Source of the DNA: JAKAGZ01 sp963772675
GTDB lineage: Bacteria > Bacteroidota > Ignavibacteria > Ignavibacteriales > Ignavibacteriaceae
Reading direction: 5' to 3'
Length of the DNA: 64,000 nucleotides
Assembly (NCBI GenBank): GCA_963772675.1
Contig: CAVYYF010000005.1
Span: 248,001 to 312,000 of the forward strand
The notes beneath the pieces were generated by a model. It saw only the letters and a list, made by a program, of their open reading frames with translations, had not been told where the DNA came from and did no database searches. Numbering within the stretch: the first letter of the stretch is position 1; each line of letters begins with the position of its first letter. Shown here piece by piece: positions 52,297 to 61,423 of the stretch. Both the position numbers and the translations under genes were made by a program.

Positions 52297-54855
52297 ATGC
52301 CCGAAACAAAACAGAAAAAATTACGATTATTTAAGTTTGCATCTGAGTATAACTTATCTGCTTCTAATCTTACGGAGTTTCTCTCTAAGAAGGGATATAA
52401 GATAAAATCTCATATGTCCTTACTAACGGATGAAATGTTAAAGGACATTAACGAGCATTATAAGAAAGATATAGAGAAAGCAGAGAAGCATTATAAAAAG
52501 ATTGCAGAGTTCAATAAAAAACGGGCTGAAAAATCAGAGGAAGAGGAAGAACAAAAAATAGTTGAAGAAACCCCGGAAACTGTAGCTGCTCCTGCTGCAA
52601 AAGAAAAAGACAAGGCCGAAAAGGAGATGGAAGAGGGGTCTGTAGAGGCGACTGAATCAGGCGAGATCGTTAAAGAGGATGCAAAAAAAGCTGCTGAAGA
52701 AAGTACCGATAATAAGTTTGATTCGCCGATGGAAGCTGAAAAGAAGAAAAGAAGAGGGCTTCGTGTAGTTGGCAAAATAGATTTAGATGATAAGGCTGGA
52801 AAAACAGACAGAGCAGCATCGTCGAAAGGTTCTGGGGTATCAGGCCAACAAACCACGGTAAAGAAAAAGAGAAAGAAACCCAAAAAGAAATCGCAGGAAG
52901 TTACTGAAGAATTACCGCAGGCAAAGAAAAGACGAAAGATTAAAAAATTTGAGATTGATCAGAAAGAAGTTGATGAAGCAATAAGAAAGACTCTTCTCAG
53001 TATGGATGATGCCGTTGCGCCCGGACGCGCAACAGCCAGAAAAAAGAAAAGAAAAGAAAGAGAGGAGAAAGAAGAAAAAAGACAGGAAGAGAAATCGCTT
53101 GATAAGAATAAAATAAAAGTTACAGAGTTTATAGCTGTTAATGAGCTTGCAAACTTAATGAGTGTTCCGGTCGCTGATGTAATTTCAAAATGTATTGAGC
53201 TTGGCTTAATGGTTTCAATTAATCAACGGCTGAATGTTGAAACAATTACGCTGGTTGCTGATGAATTTGGATTTGAGGTAGAATTTGAAGAAGAATATAC
53301 TTCTGAAGCACTTGAAGATGAACCGGATGATCCGGATACACTGTTACCGCGCTCTCCAATTGTTACAATAATGGGTCATGTTGATCACGGAAAAACCTCA
53401 CTACTTGATTATATTAGAAGAACTAATGTCGTTGCGGGTGAAGCCGGGGGAATTACCCAGCATATAGGTGCGTACAAGGTTGATGTCGGCGATGGGAAAA
53501 ATATTGCGTTCCTTGATACACCTGGTCATGAAGCATTTACTGCTATGCGTGCCCGAGGTGCCCAGTTGACAGATATTGTTGTACTTGTCGTTGCTGCTGA
53601 TGATGCAGTGATGCCGCAGACAGTTGAAGCAATTAACCATGCACAGGCCGCAGGAGTTCCGATTGTAATTGCGATAAATAAAATTGATAAACCAGGTGCT
53701 AACTCTGAAAAAATTAAACAGCAGCTTGCGGACAGAAATATTCTTGTTGAAGAATGGGGAGGAAAACATCAGTGTGTTGAAATCTCTGCCAAGTCTGGTA
53801 AAAATGTTGATGCATTATTAGAAAGAATTTTGCTTGAAGCCGAGATACTTGATTTAAAAGCCAATCCAAACCGTTTAGCTCGCGGGGTTGTAGTGGAAGC
53901 GCAGCTTGATAAAGGTAGAGGTATAACCGGTACAACACTTATACAGAAAGGGACTCTAAAAATCGGAGATCCTTTTGTTGCTGGAATTTATCAGGGGAAA
54001 GTTCGCGCTATGTTTGATGAACGAGGCAACAAGGTTACTGAAGCATTGCCTTCTACTCCCGTGCTGGTGCTAGGTTTTGAAGGAGCCCCACAGGCTGGTG
54101 ATACCTTTGTTGTTGTGGAATCTGAAAGGCAGGCAAGAGAAGTTGGTTTAAAACGCCAGCAATTAAAACGAGAACAGGATCAAAAACAGGTTCACCACAT
54201 TACTCTTGATGAAATTGCACAGCAGATCAGCATAGGTGGCGTTAAGGAATTACCGATCATAGTTAAAGGTGATGTGGATGGTTCAGTTGAAGCGCTCTCT
54301 GACTCTTTAATGAAATTGTCTACTCAGGAAGTTGTTGTTAGAGTTATTCATAAGGGAGTCGGCGGCATTTCCGAAAGCGATGTTCTTCTCGCAGCCGCTT
54401 CAAACGCAATTATTATTGGTTTCCATGTAAGGCCAAACATAAACGCAAGAAAACTTGGAGAAAATGAAAAAGTTGATATCAGACTTTATAATGTAATTTA
54501 TGATGCAATTAATGAAGTTAAGGCCGCACTTGAAGGACTTCTTTCACCGGTTCTTTCAGAAGAAGTTGTTGGAACCGTGGAAGTCAGAGATACATTTAAA
54601 GTCCCGAAGCTTGGAACGGTTGCAGGTTGTTATGTACTGGATGGCAAAATTACAAGGAGTAGTAAAATAAGACTAATAAGAGACGGTATAGTAACTTTTG
54701 AGGGGAACATTGGTTCCTTGAAAAGATTTAAAGACGATGTTCGTGAAGTTGATTCAGGATATGAATGTGGTCTTAACATCGAAAACTTTAATGATATTAA
54801 AGTTGGCGATACGATTGAAGCATATAAAATAATAGAGACAAAGAAAAAATTATAG
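52297..54855 (+). CDS. infB: Translation initiation factor IF-2
   Basis: An 852-residue GTPase that brings initiator tRNA to the 30S subunit. It has an N-terminal IF2_N domain (about 8-50), a long Lys/Glu-rich linker to about 270, a second IF2_N-like domain (about 270-335), and the G domain: G1 GHVDHGKTS (360-368), G3 DTPGH (407-411) and G4 NKID (461-464). Domains II to IV follow, with GVVVEAQLDKGRGITGT and VGTVEVRDTFKVPKLGTVAG. The linker composition differs from the rest, as is usual for IF-2. Confidence 0.97.
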   Translation: MPETKQKKLRLFKFASEYNLSASNLTEFLSKKGYKIKSHMSLLTDEMLKDINEHYKKDIEKAEKHYKKIAEFNKKRAEKSEEEEEQKIVEETPETVAAPAAKEKDKAEKEMEEGSVEATESGEIVKEDAKKAAEESTDNKFDSPMEAEKKKRRGLRVVGKIDLDDKAGKTDRAASSKGSGVSGQQTTVKKKRKKPKKKSQEVTEELPQAKKRRKIKKFEIDQKEVDEAIRKTLLSMDDAVAPGRATARKKKRKEREEKEEKRQEEKSLDKNKIKVTEFIAVNELANLMSVPVADVISKCIELGLMVSINQRLNVETITLVADEFGFEVEFEEEYTSEALEDEPDDPDTLLPRSPIVTIMGHVDHGKTSLLDYIRRTNVVAGEAGGITQHIGAYKVDVGDGKNIAFLDTPGHEAFTAMRARGAQLTDIVVLVVAADDAVMPQTVEAINHAQAAGVPIVIAINKIDKPGANSEKIKQQLADRNILVEEWGGKHQCVEISAKSGKNVDALLERILLEAEILDLKANPNRLARGVVVEAQLDKGRGITGTTLIQKGTLKIGDPFVAGIYQGKVRAMFDERGNKVTEALPSTPVLVLGFEGAPQAGDTFVVVESERQAREVGLKRQQLKREQDQKQVHHITLDEIAQQISIGGVKELPIIVKGDVDGSVEALSDSLMKLSTQEVVVRVIHKGVGGISESDVLLAAASNAIIIGFHVRPNINARKLGENEKVDIRLYNVIYDAINEVKAALEGLLSPVLSEEVVGTVEVRDTFKVPKLGTVAGCYVLDGKITRSSKIRLIRDGIVTFEGNIGSLKRFKDDVREVDSGYECGLNIENFNDIKVGDTIEAYKIIETKKKL

Positions 54856-54900
54856 ATCGATAAGTTTTATTATTTTATTGATCTAAACGGAATTGAAAAA

Positions 54901-55257
54901 ATGTCTCACAGAATTGACAAAGTTGAAAGCTTGATAAAAGAAGAGATTAGCCAGATCTTTTTGAATAAACTCAGGGATCCGGAAATTGGTTTTGTAACAA
55001 TAACCAACGTTAAGATGAGTCCGGATTTAAGAATTGCTAAAGTTTATATTTCGGTACTGGATCGGGATAAGCGGGAAGTTGTTCTTAAAAAAATAACCTC
55101 TTCAAGTGGTTATATCCGTTCTGAGCTTGCCCACAGGATAAAAATAAAATTCACTCCAGAATTAAAATTCTTTATTGATGATACTCTCGACTATGTTGAA
55201 AAAATCGAAGGGTTGATAAAAAAGATTCACAAGGATGATAACAAAGGAAACGAATGA
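54901..55257 (+). CDS. rbfA: Ribosome-binding factor A
   Basis: A 118-residue KH-fold protein that helps 16S rRNA 5-prime end processing and cold adaptation. Family features are MSHRIDKVESLIKEEISQI, VTITNVKMSPDLRIAKVYIS and ELKFFIDDTLDYVEKI near the C-terminus. It overlaps truB by 23 bases. Confidence 0.95.
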   Translation: MSHRIDKVESLIKEEISQIFLNKLRDPEIGFVTITNVKMSPDLRIAKVYISVLDRDKREVVLKKITSSSGYIRSELAHRIKIKFTPELKFFIDDTLDYVEKIEGLIKKIHKDDNKGNE

Positions 55258-55951
55258 TTTTTCCGGTGCTGACTTTCAAACCGGAGAAATTATCCTTATT
55301 GACAAACCTATCGGCTGGACTTCCTTTAAAGTGGTTCATGTAATCAGAAAGATAACAGGCGCTAAAAAGGTGGGGCACGCAGGTACCCTTGATCCTTTGG
55401 CGACTGGATTGTTAATACTCTGTACAGGAAAAAAAACAAAAGAAATTACAAATTTCCAGGATGGTGAGAAAACTTATACCGGAACAATAACTCTTGGAAA
55501 AAAGACACCGTCAATGGATCTGGAAACAGATGTTATTGAAGAGAAGCCTTTTGAAGGAATAAAGAAGGCCGATATTGAAGAAGTAAGGAATTCATTTCTG
55601 GGGGAAATTTTACAGATCCCTCCAATGTATTCGGCTTTGAAAGTTGGCGGGAAAACTTTGTATAATCTCGCGAGGAAAGGTAAAACGGTAAAAAGAGAGC
55701 CACGGAAAGTTAATATTTCTAAATTCCTAATAAATAAGATTGATTTGCCGGATATTCATTTTGAAATAAGGTGTTCAAAAGGAACATATATAAGAGTAAT
55801 TGCGAATGATCTGGGCGAGAATCTGGGAACTGGTGGAGTATTATCCTCATTAAGACGAACAAAAATAGGAGAATATGAGGTTAATAATGCATTAAGTGTT
55901 GAATCTTTTGAGCTAAAATGGAAGAAAACCAGTGAAAACCGTGCAATTTAG
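55235..55951 (+). CDS. truB: tRNA pseudouridine(55) synthase TruB
   Basis: A 238-residue enzyme that makes pseudouridine 55 in the T-loop of tRNAs. The opening reads GEIILIDKPIGWTSFKVV, the catalytic D53 is in GHAGTLDPLATG, and IPPMYSALKVGGKTLYNLAR and RCSKGTYIRVIANDLG are the other motifs. It is shorter than E. coli TruB because the C-terminal PUA domain is reduced. Its ATG lies inside rbfA. Confidence 0.95.
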   Translation: MITKETNDFSGADFQTGEIILIDKPIGWTSFKVVHVIRKITGAKKVGHAGTLDPLATGLLILCTGKKTKEITNFQDGEKTYTGTITLGKKTPSMDLETDVIEEKPFEGIKKADIEEVRNSFLGEILQIPPMYSALKVGGKTLYNLARKGKTVKREPRKVNISKFLINKIDLPDIHFEIRCSKGTYIRVIANDLGENLGTGGVLSSLRRTKIGEYEVNNALSVESFELKWKKTSENRAI

Positions 55952-56046
55952 AGAGAAATAACATCTCTTTTGCTAATATTATCTGATTTATTTTCAAGCG
56001 AAAATAGCTTATATTTATAAGCTATTGTTTAGTGCAAAGTGTATAT

Positions 56047-56991
56047 ATGGAAATATTTGAAGACTTGTCAAAAGTCACTTATGATAAAAATACTGTGGTT
56101 ACTTTAGGAACTTTTGACGGGATTCATGCGGGTCACAAAAAAATAATTGAAGAGGTTGTTGCAAGGTCTTCTTTTTACGGAGGTAGAAATTTCTTAATTA
56201 CTTTCGATCCCCACCCTAGAAGCATTGTCTCTAAAGATTATAAGATTCAAATTCTAAGTACACTTGAAGAAAAACTTAAATTACTTGAGGCTATAGGGAT
56301 ACAAAATGTTCTGGTAATTAAATTTACAAAAGAATTTTCTCAGCTAAGCGCTAATGAATTCTTTCTAAAATATGTTCTTAAAGGTATTGGAATACGTGAG
56401 ATTGTAATCGGTCACGACCATCACTTTGGTAAAGGCCGGGATGGAGACGAAAATAAATTAAGAGAATTAGGAAAGGCTAATGATTTTAAAGTTACGCCTG
56501 TCGATGCTGTCTCCATTGATTCGATGATAGTAAGTAGCACAAAAATCAGAAATTTGCTAACTGCGGGAGATGTAAAAACAGTAAATTTATTTTTGGGAAG
56601 GTTTTATTCTTTTAGTGGGAAAGTTGTTGAAGGTGATAAAAGAGGAAGAGAGCTTGGATTTCCTACTGCGAATATAGAACCGGACAATTTAGATAAGTTA
56701 CTTCCGGCGATAGGCATTTATGCCGTTGAGTTCTTTATAAATAATGAGGAAAAGAAATATACCGGAATTATGAGTATGGGTAAGAGACCTACTTTTTATG
56801 ACGAAGGTAAATTAACGACAGAAGTTTATATCTTTGATTTTGATAAAGACATTTATGGTGCTAAAGTTACTGTAAAGGTTGTTGATAGGATCAGGGGTGA
56901 AGAAAAATTTTCATCAGCTGAAGAACTTGTTATTCAAATGAATAAAGACGTGGCAGCCGGAATGGAAATTTTAAGAAGGAAAGTAAATTAA
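56047..56991 (+). CDS. ribF: Bifunctional riboflavin kinase/FAD synthetase RibF
   Basis: A 314-residue enzyme that makes FMN and FAD from riboflavin. The N-terminal FAD synthetase domain has VTLGTFDGIHAGHKKI (18-33) and REIVIGHDHHFGKGRDGD; the C-terminal kinase domain has KRGRELGFPTANIEPDN and KYTGIMSMGKRPTF. I start at the ATG at 56047; a GTG five codons earlier is in frame. It follows truB by 95 bases, the usual place in this lineage. Confidence 0.95.
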   Translation: MEIFEDLSKVTYDKNTVVTLGTFDGIHAGHKKIIEEVVARSSFYGGRNFLITFDPHPRSIVSKDYKIQILSTLEEKLKLLEAIGIQNVLVIKFTKEFSQLSANEFFLKYVLKGIGIREIVIGHDHHFGKGRDGDENKLRELGKANDFKVTPVDAVSIDSMIVSSTKIRNLLTAGDVKTVNLFLGRFYSFSGKVVEGDKRGRELGFPTANIEPDNLDKLLPAIGIYAVEFFINNEEKKYTGIMSMGKRPTFYDEGKLTTEVYIFDFDKDIYGAKVTVKVVDRIRGEEKFSSAEELVIQMNKDVAAGMEILRRKVN

Positions 56992-57066
56992 TTAATCCTG
57001 GTTTGTACATTGAATGGAGGTACAGTTCTGGGATTACATTGTATAATAAAATAGAAGGATAGATAA

Positions 57067-57330
57067 ATGACAAAAGAACAGAAACTTGAAATTGTCAAGA
57101 AGTATGGAAGTGGCGAAAAAGACTCGGGAAAATCCGAAGTTCAGATTGCTTTGTTAACTCAGCGGATAAATGACTTAACCGGGCACTTTGACACGCACAA
57201 AAAAGATCATCATTCAAGAAGAGGATTGATGATGATGGTAGGTAAAAGAAGAAGACTGCTCGATTATTTAATGAAAAATCACATTGGAAGATACAGAGCA
57301 ATAATTAAAGAATTGAATATTAGAAAGTAA
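57067..57330 (+). CDS. rpsO: 30S ribosomal protein S15
   Basis: An 87-residue protein that binds 16S rRNA early in 30S assembly. The family pattern SEVQIALLTQRINDLTGHF, HKKDHHSRRGLMMMVGKRRR and LLDYLMKNHIGRYRAII is complete. An AAGGA site precedes the ATG. It is followed by pnp 12 bases on, the classic rpsO-pnp pair. Confidence 0.97.
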   Translation: MTKEQKLEIVKKYGSGEKDSGKSEVQIALLTQRINDLTGHFDTHKKDHHSRRGLMMMVGKRRRLLDYLMKNHIGRYRAIIKELNIRK

Positions 57331-57342
57331 AAAGGAATTTAA

Positions 57343-59460
57343 ATGATAGTTACTAAAGAAGTTGAAATAGGCGGAAAGGTTTTATCGGTTGAAACTGGCA
57401 GGTTTGCAAAACAGGCAAACGGTTCAATCATGGTTAAATATGGTGATACTATGGTTTTGGTCACGGCAGTTGCTGCAGATGAACCAAGAGAGGGATTGGA
57501 TTATTTTCCATTACAAGTTGAATACAGGGAGAAAGCATCTGCAGCAGGAAAATTTCCAGGTGGATATATTAAGCGCGAGGGACGGCCTTCGGAAAAAGAA
57601 ATATTGAGTGCAAGGTTAATTGATCGCCCTATAAGGCCGATGTTTCCATCGGACTTTGTAAATGAAACACAGGTAGTTGCCTCCGTTTTGTCTCACGATG
57701 GTGAAAATGACGCAGATGTTCTTGGAGCGGTCGGTGCTTCGGCAGCATTAACCATTTCAAACATTCCGTTTGACGGACCGATTGGTGAAGTCAGGATTGG
57801 TAAAATAAACGATCAGTTTGTTGTGAACCCGACGTTTTCGCAGCTTAAAGAAAGTAAACTTGAGCTGGTCGTTGCAGGAACTGCTGATTCAATAATGATG
57901 GTTGAAGGTGAAGCTAATGAAGTAAGTGAAGATGAATTGCTTGCAGCTTTGAAATTCGCACAAGAAGAGATAGGCAAAATAGTAAAGATTCAACTGGAAT
58001 TAAAAGAAGCCTGCGGTATTCAAAAAAGAGATGTAACGGTAAAAGAAATTAATGAAGATTTAAAGAAGAGCGTTTATGAATTAGCTGAGACTAAATTTAA
58101 AGAGATAGTTCATTCGGTTCTTGCTAAAGAAGAAAGAAGTTCAAAGAATAAAGAACTTGCTACTTCTGTTAAGGAATCTCTTGCTGAAAAATTCCCTGAT
58201 GAAGAATTTCCTACAAGGGACAAGGAAATCGGGGGAATACTTCACGATATGGAAAAAGATTTAATGAGAGCAAGAATTCTAGATGAAGGTGTTCGCCTTG
58301 ATGGTAGAAATACGGAACAGGTAAGACCTATTACTGTAGAGCTTGGAGTTCTGGCAAGAGTTCACGGTTCCGCTCTTTTCACGAGGGGAGAAACTCAGAG
58401 TTTAACTTCATTGACACTCGGCAGCAAAAACGATGAACAAACTGTTGATGGATTAGGCGAAGAATACACAAAAAGATTTATGCTTCATTACAACTTTCCG
58501 CCTTTCAGTGTTGGTGAAGTTGGAAGGATGACCGGTGTAGGAAGAAGGGAAATTGGTCATGGAAACCTTGCCGAGCGGTCACTTAAGTCCATGCTGCCCT
58601 CTGAGGAGACTTTCCCTTATACCGTGCGAATTATTTCCGATATTTTAGAATCAAATGGTTCATCATCTATGGCATCTGTTTGTGCAGGCTCGCTTGCTTT
58701 GATGGATGGCGGTGTTCCTTTTAAGAAAGCTGTTGCAGGAATTGCTATGGGACTTGTTAAAGAAGGAGAAAAGTATGCAATTCTTACTGATATTCTAGGA
58801 AATGAAGATCATCTTGGAGATATGGATTTTAAAGTTGCAGGTACATCAGATGGAATTACAGGTTTCCAGATGGATATAAAAATTCAGGGAATTTCCTATG
58901 AGATTATGGAGAAAGCTCTTTCACAGGCTAAGGCTGGCAGAATGCATATACTCGGGATTATGAATGAAGCTATTAGTCAGCCAAGAGAGCAGTTGTCTTC
59001 TTTTGCACCAAGATTGATCACAATGAAAGTTGAGACTGATCAGATCGGCCTTATAATTGGCCCGGGTGGAAAAACTATCCAGGGAATGCAGAGGCTTTTC
59101 GGTGTTGACATCAATATTGCAGATGATGGAACAATAACAATTGCATCACCAAATAAAGAAGGCGCTGCGAAATGCAAAGCTCACATCAAAGCAATGACTG
59201 CTACACCTGAAGTTGGTGAAATTTATGATGGTGTTGTTACAAAAATAATGGACTTTGGTGCTTTCGTTGAAATTATTCCCGGTAAGGAAGGACTATTACA
59301 CATCTCTCAAATTGATAACAAACGCGTTGAAAAAGTCAGCGATTATCTGAAACAGGGAGATAAGGTCCGTGTAAAGCTTATCAAGATGGAGAATGGTAAA
59401 TATTCTTTAAGTAGAAAAGAACTTCTTAAAGAAGAAAGCTCTAATAACGGGAGTAAATAG
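57343..59460 (+). CDS. pnp: Polyribonucleotide nucleotidyltransferase (PNPase)
   Basis: A 705-residue 3-prime to 5-prime phosphorolytic exoribonuclease of the RNA degradosome. It has two RNase PH domains, the first with EYREKASAAGKFPGGYIKRE and the second with LFTRGETQSLTSLTLGS and SNGSSSMASVCAGSLALMDG, then a KH domain (IGLIIGPGGKTIQGMQ) and a C-terminal S1 domain (VGEIYDGVVTKIMDFGAFVE). Length is normal. An AAGGAA site precedes the ATG, and a terminator follows the stop. Confidence 0.97.
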   Translation: MIVTKEVEIGGKVLSVETGRFAKQANGSIMVKYGDTMVLVTAVAADEPREGLDYFPLQVEYREKASAAGKFPGGYIKREGRPSEKEILSARLIDRPIRPMFPSDFVNETQVVASVLSHDGENDADVLGAVGASAALTISNIPFDGPIGEVRIGKINDQFVVNPTFSQLKESKLELVVAGTADSIMMVEGEANEVSEDELLAALKFAQEEIGKIVKIQLELKEACGIQKRDVTVKEINEDLKKSVYELAETKFKEIVHSVLAKEERSSKNKELATSVKESLAEKFPDEEFPTRDKEIGGILHDMEKDLMRARILDEGVRLDGRNTEQVRPITVELGVLARVHGSALFTRGETQSLTSLTLGSKNDEQTVDGLGEEYTKRFMLHYNFPPFSVGEVGRMTGVGRREIGHGNLAERSLKSMLPSEETFPYTVRIISDILESNGSSSMASVCAGSLALMDGGVPFKKAVAGIAMGLVKEGEKYAILTDILGNEDHLGDMDFKVAGTSDGITGFQMDIKIQGISYEIMEKALSQAKAGRMHILGIMNEAISQPREQLSSFAPRLITMKVETDQIGLIIGPGGKTIQGMQRLFGVDINIADDGTITIASPNKEGAAKCKAHIKAMTATPEVGEIYDGVVTKIMDFGAFVEIIPGKEGLLHISQIDNKRVEKVSDYLKQGDKVRVKLIKMENGKYSLSRKELLKEESSNNGSK

Positions 59461-59471
59461 TTATTAAATAT

Positions 59472-59507
59472 AAATGCTGAATATAAGATTCAGCATTTAT
59501 TGTTTTT
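59472..59507 (+). terminator. Terminator after pnp
   Basis: AAATGCTGAA (59472-59481) pairs with TTCAGCATTT (59489-59498), followed by ATTGTTTTT. It lies 11 bases past the pnp stop and likely ends the long rimP-to-pnp unit. Confidence 0.85.
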
Positions 59508-59798
59508 AAAGTTTCGTTCGGTTTAGGTTTATTCCGTCATTAATGATGGAATGATACATTTTGTTTTTAGTCCCGGAAAATGTTCCGGGAATAATTAATT
59601 GTTTTTAATGAAGATAACACATGAGTCAAACAGAATTAAATATTCTTTTATTTCTTTCGCTGTTCTCCGGTTCTGTCATTTTTAAAATGACTAAAAATGA
59701 ACGGGTCAGTGATGAAATTATTTTTACGCCTCTGTGTAATCTCATTTTTATAAAAATTATTGTGAAATGTAATATTTCACTAAGAGAGTTAATCCTTT
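59508..59798 (+). other. Intergenic region upstream of rng
   Basis: About 290 bases with a second hairpin, TCCCGGA (59571-59577) with TCCGGGA (59584-59590), followed by a T-rich tract, and a palindromic ATTCCGTCATTAATGATGGAAT just upstream. These could act as a further terminator or as RNA elements in the rng leader. A reading frame starting at 59621 only shadows the rng gene at its end and is not called. Confidence 0.4.
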
Positions 59799-61400
59799 AT
59801 GGTAAAAGAAATTATTATCAATTCAACCAGCACGCAAACACGTGTTGCAATTACGGAAGATGGCAATTTAGTCGACTTCTTTGTCGACTATCCTGAAAAC
59901 CGCAGAATGGTGGGGGATATATATCTGGGGAGAGTAGCCCGGGTATTGCCCGGTATCAAAGCCGCTTTCATCGATATTGGCATGAAACACGACGGTTTCC
60001 TTCATTTTTCCGATATAGGCGCAAGAACACAACAGTTTCAGGATATGCTGGGGGACGATGATGCCGATGTGGAAAATGAAGATGAAACATCATCACACAG
60101 CACATCAAATGGCAGTAACGGTCATCACCAAAACAATCAACCGCAGAACAGGCAATACGGCAGAGATAATTTCCCGAGTGTAAAACTCAGGAAAGGTGAT
60201 GAAATAGTTATACAGATTACAAAAGAACCTGTTAGCAATAAAGGTGTACGTGTAACTTCTTCTGTCTCGTTGCCCGGAAGGTTTTGTGTACTTCTTCCTT
60301 TCGATAATAAAGTCGGCGTTTCCAAAAAGATTTATGACTTTAAGGAAAGAAGAAGACTTAGAAGTATTGCCAGAAGTATTCTTCCTAAAAATTATGGTTT
60401 GATAATCAGGACGGTTGCAAGAAATCAAACTGAAGATTCTCTGAAAGATGATCTTAACCAGCTTATAAAAACCTGGCAGGTAATTGAACAGAATCTAAAA
60501 TCAGAAACCCCGCCATCACTTGTTCATCAGGATTTAAATACTACCTCAAGTGTTATTCGTGATCTTTTCACTGCGGATGTTTCCAAAATCTTTATTGATT
60601 CAAAAAAACTTTACAAGCAGATAAAGAACTATGTTACAGTTATGCAGCCTAATCAAGCCGATAAAATTGATTTATTTAAAACCAGCGGGTCAATTTTTGA
60701 TTCCTTTAAAATTGAAGAACAGATAAAAACCTTAATGGGAAGAAAGGTTCAACTTCCAAGCGGTGGTTATCTGATAATAGAACATACAGAAGCAATGGTA
60801 GTAATTGATGTTAACAGCGGTAGGTATGCTAAAAATAAGGAGCAGGAACTTAATTCGCTCAAGACTGATCTTGAAGCTGCAAGAGAAATAGCAAGACAAA
60901 TGCGGCTCAGAGATATCGGAGGAATTATTGTTGTGGATTTTATTGATCTCGAAGAAGACAAAAATCGCAAGAAAATTTACGACGAGTTGAAGAAAGAATT
61001 TCGAAAAGATCGTGCTAAAGTTTCTGTTCTACCTATGTCGGACTTTGGGTTGGTTCAGATTACCCGGCAAAGAATTCGCCAGAATATTATGCAGGCGATG
61101 AAAGAGGTTTGTCCGACTTGCCTGGGAACCGGACTGCTAACAAAACATTCACATGTGGTTTATGATCTCGAAGAGTGGCTGCGGAAATTTAAAAGACAAT
61201 CTAAAGAAAAACATTTAATCATCAACTGCCACCCCTCTGTAGCAGCTAAACTAAGACAGGGCTTTATCAAGACCATAACCAAATTACGATTTAAATATGG
61301 TATGAAGCTTGAAATAAAAGAGGACCAGACAACACCGGTTGGTCAGTTTAGATTTTTCTCAGGAAAAACACAAAAAGAAATAACCGAAGAAATTTCCTGA
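59799..61400 (+). CDS. rng: Ribonuclease G/E family endoribonuclease
   Basis: A 533-residue endonuclease for rRNA and mRNA processing. The N-terminal S1 domain (about 35-130) carries a hydrophilic insert rich in Asp, Asn, His and Gln at about 86-125. The catalytic metal site is in AMVVIDVNSGRY and GGIIVVDFIDLEED. The zinc-link motif is VCPTCLGTGLL near the C-terminus. It lacks the long C-terminal scaffold of RNase E, so RNase G is the better name. It is followed by gcvT 23 bases on. Confidence 0.94.
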   Translation: MVKEIIINSTSTQTRVAITEDGNLVDFFVDYPENRRMVGDIYLGRVARVLPGIKAAFIDIGMKHDGFLHFSDIGARTQQFQDMLGDDDADVENEDETSSHSTSNGSNGHHQNNQPQNRQYGRDNFPSVKLRKGDEIVIQITKEPVSNKGVRVTSSVSLPGRFCVLLPFDNKVGVSKKIYDFKERRRLRSIARSILPKNYGLIIRTVARNQTEDSLKDDLNQLIKTWQVIEQNLKSETPPSLVHQDLNTTSSVIRDLFTADVSKIFIDSKKLYKQIKNYVTVMQPNQADKIDLFKTSGSIFDSFKIEEQIKTLMGRKVQLPSGGYLIIEHTEAMVVIDVNSGRYAKNKEQELNSLKTDLEAAREIARQMRLRDIGGIIVVDFIDLEEDKNRKKIYDELKKEFRKDRAKVSVLPMSDFGLVQITRQRIRQNIMQAMKEVCPTCLGTGLLTKHSHVVYDLEEWLRKFKRQSKEKHLIINCHPSVAAKLRQGFIKTITKLRFKYGMKLEIKEDQTTPVGQFRFFSGKTQKEITEEIS

Positions 61401-61423
61401 TTTCACAAACCAATAAATTTATT

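Noticed and set aside
59621..59896. 91-codon frame upstream of rng
   Set aside because: Its last third overlaps rng in another frame and no ribosome site or family match is seen.
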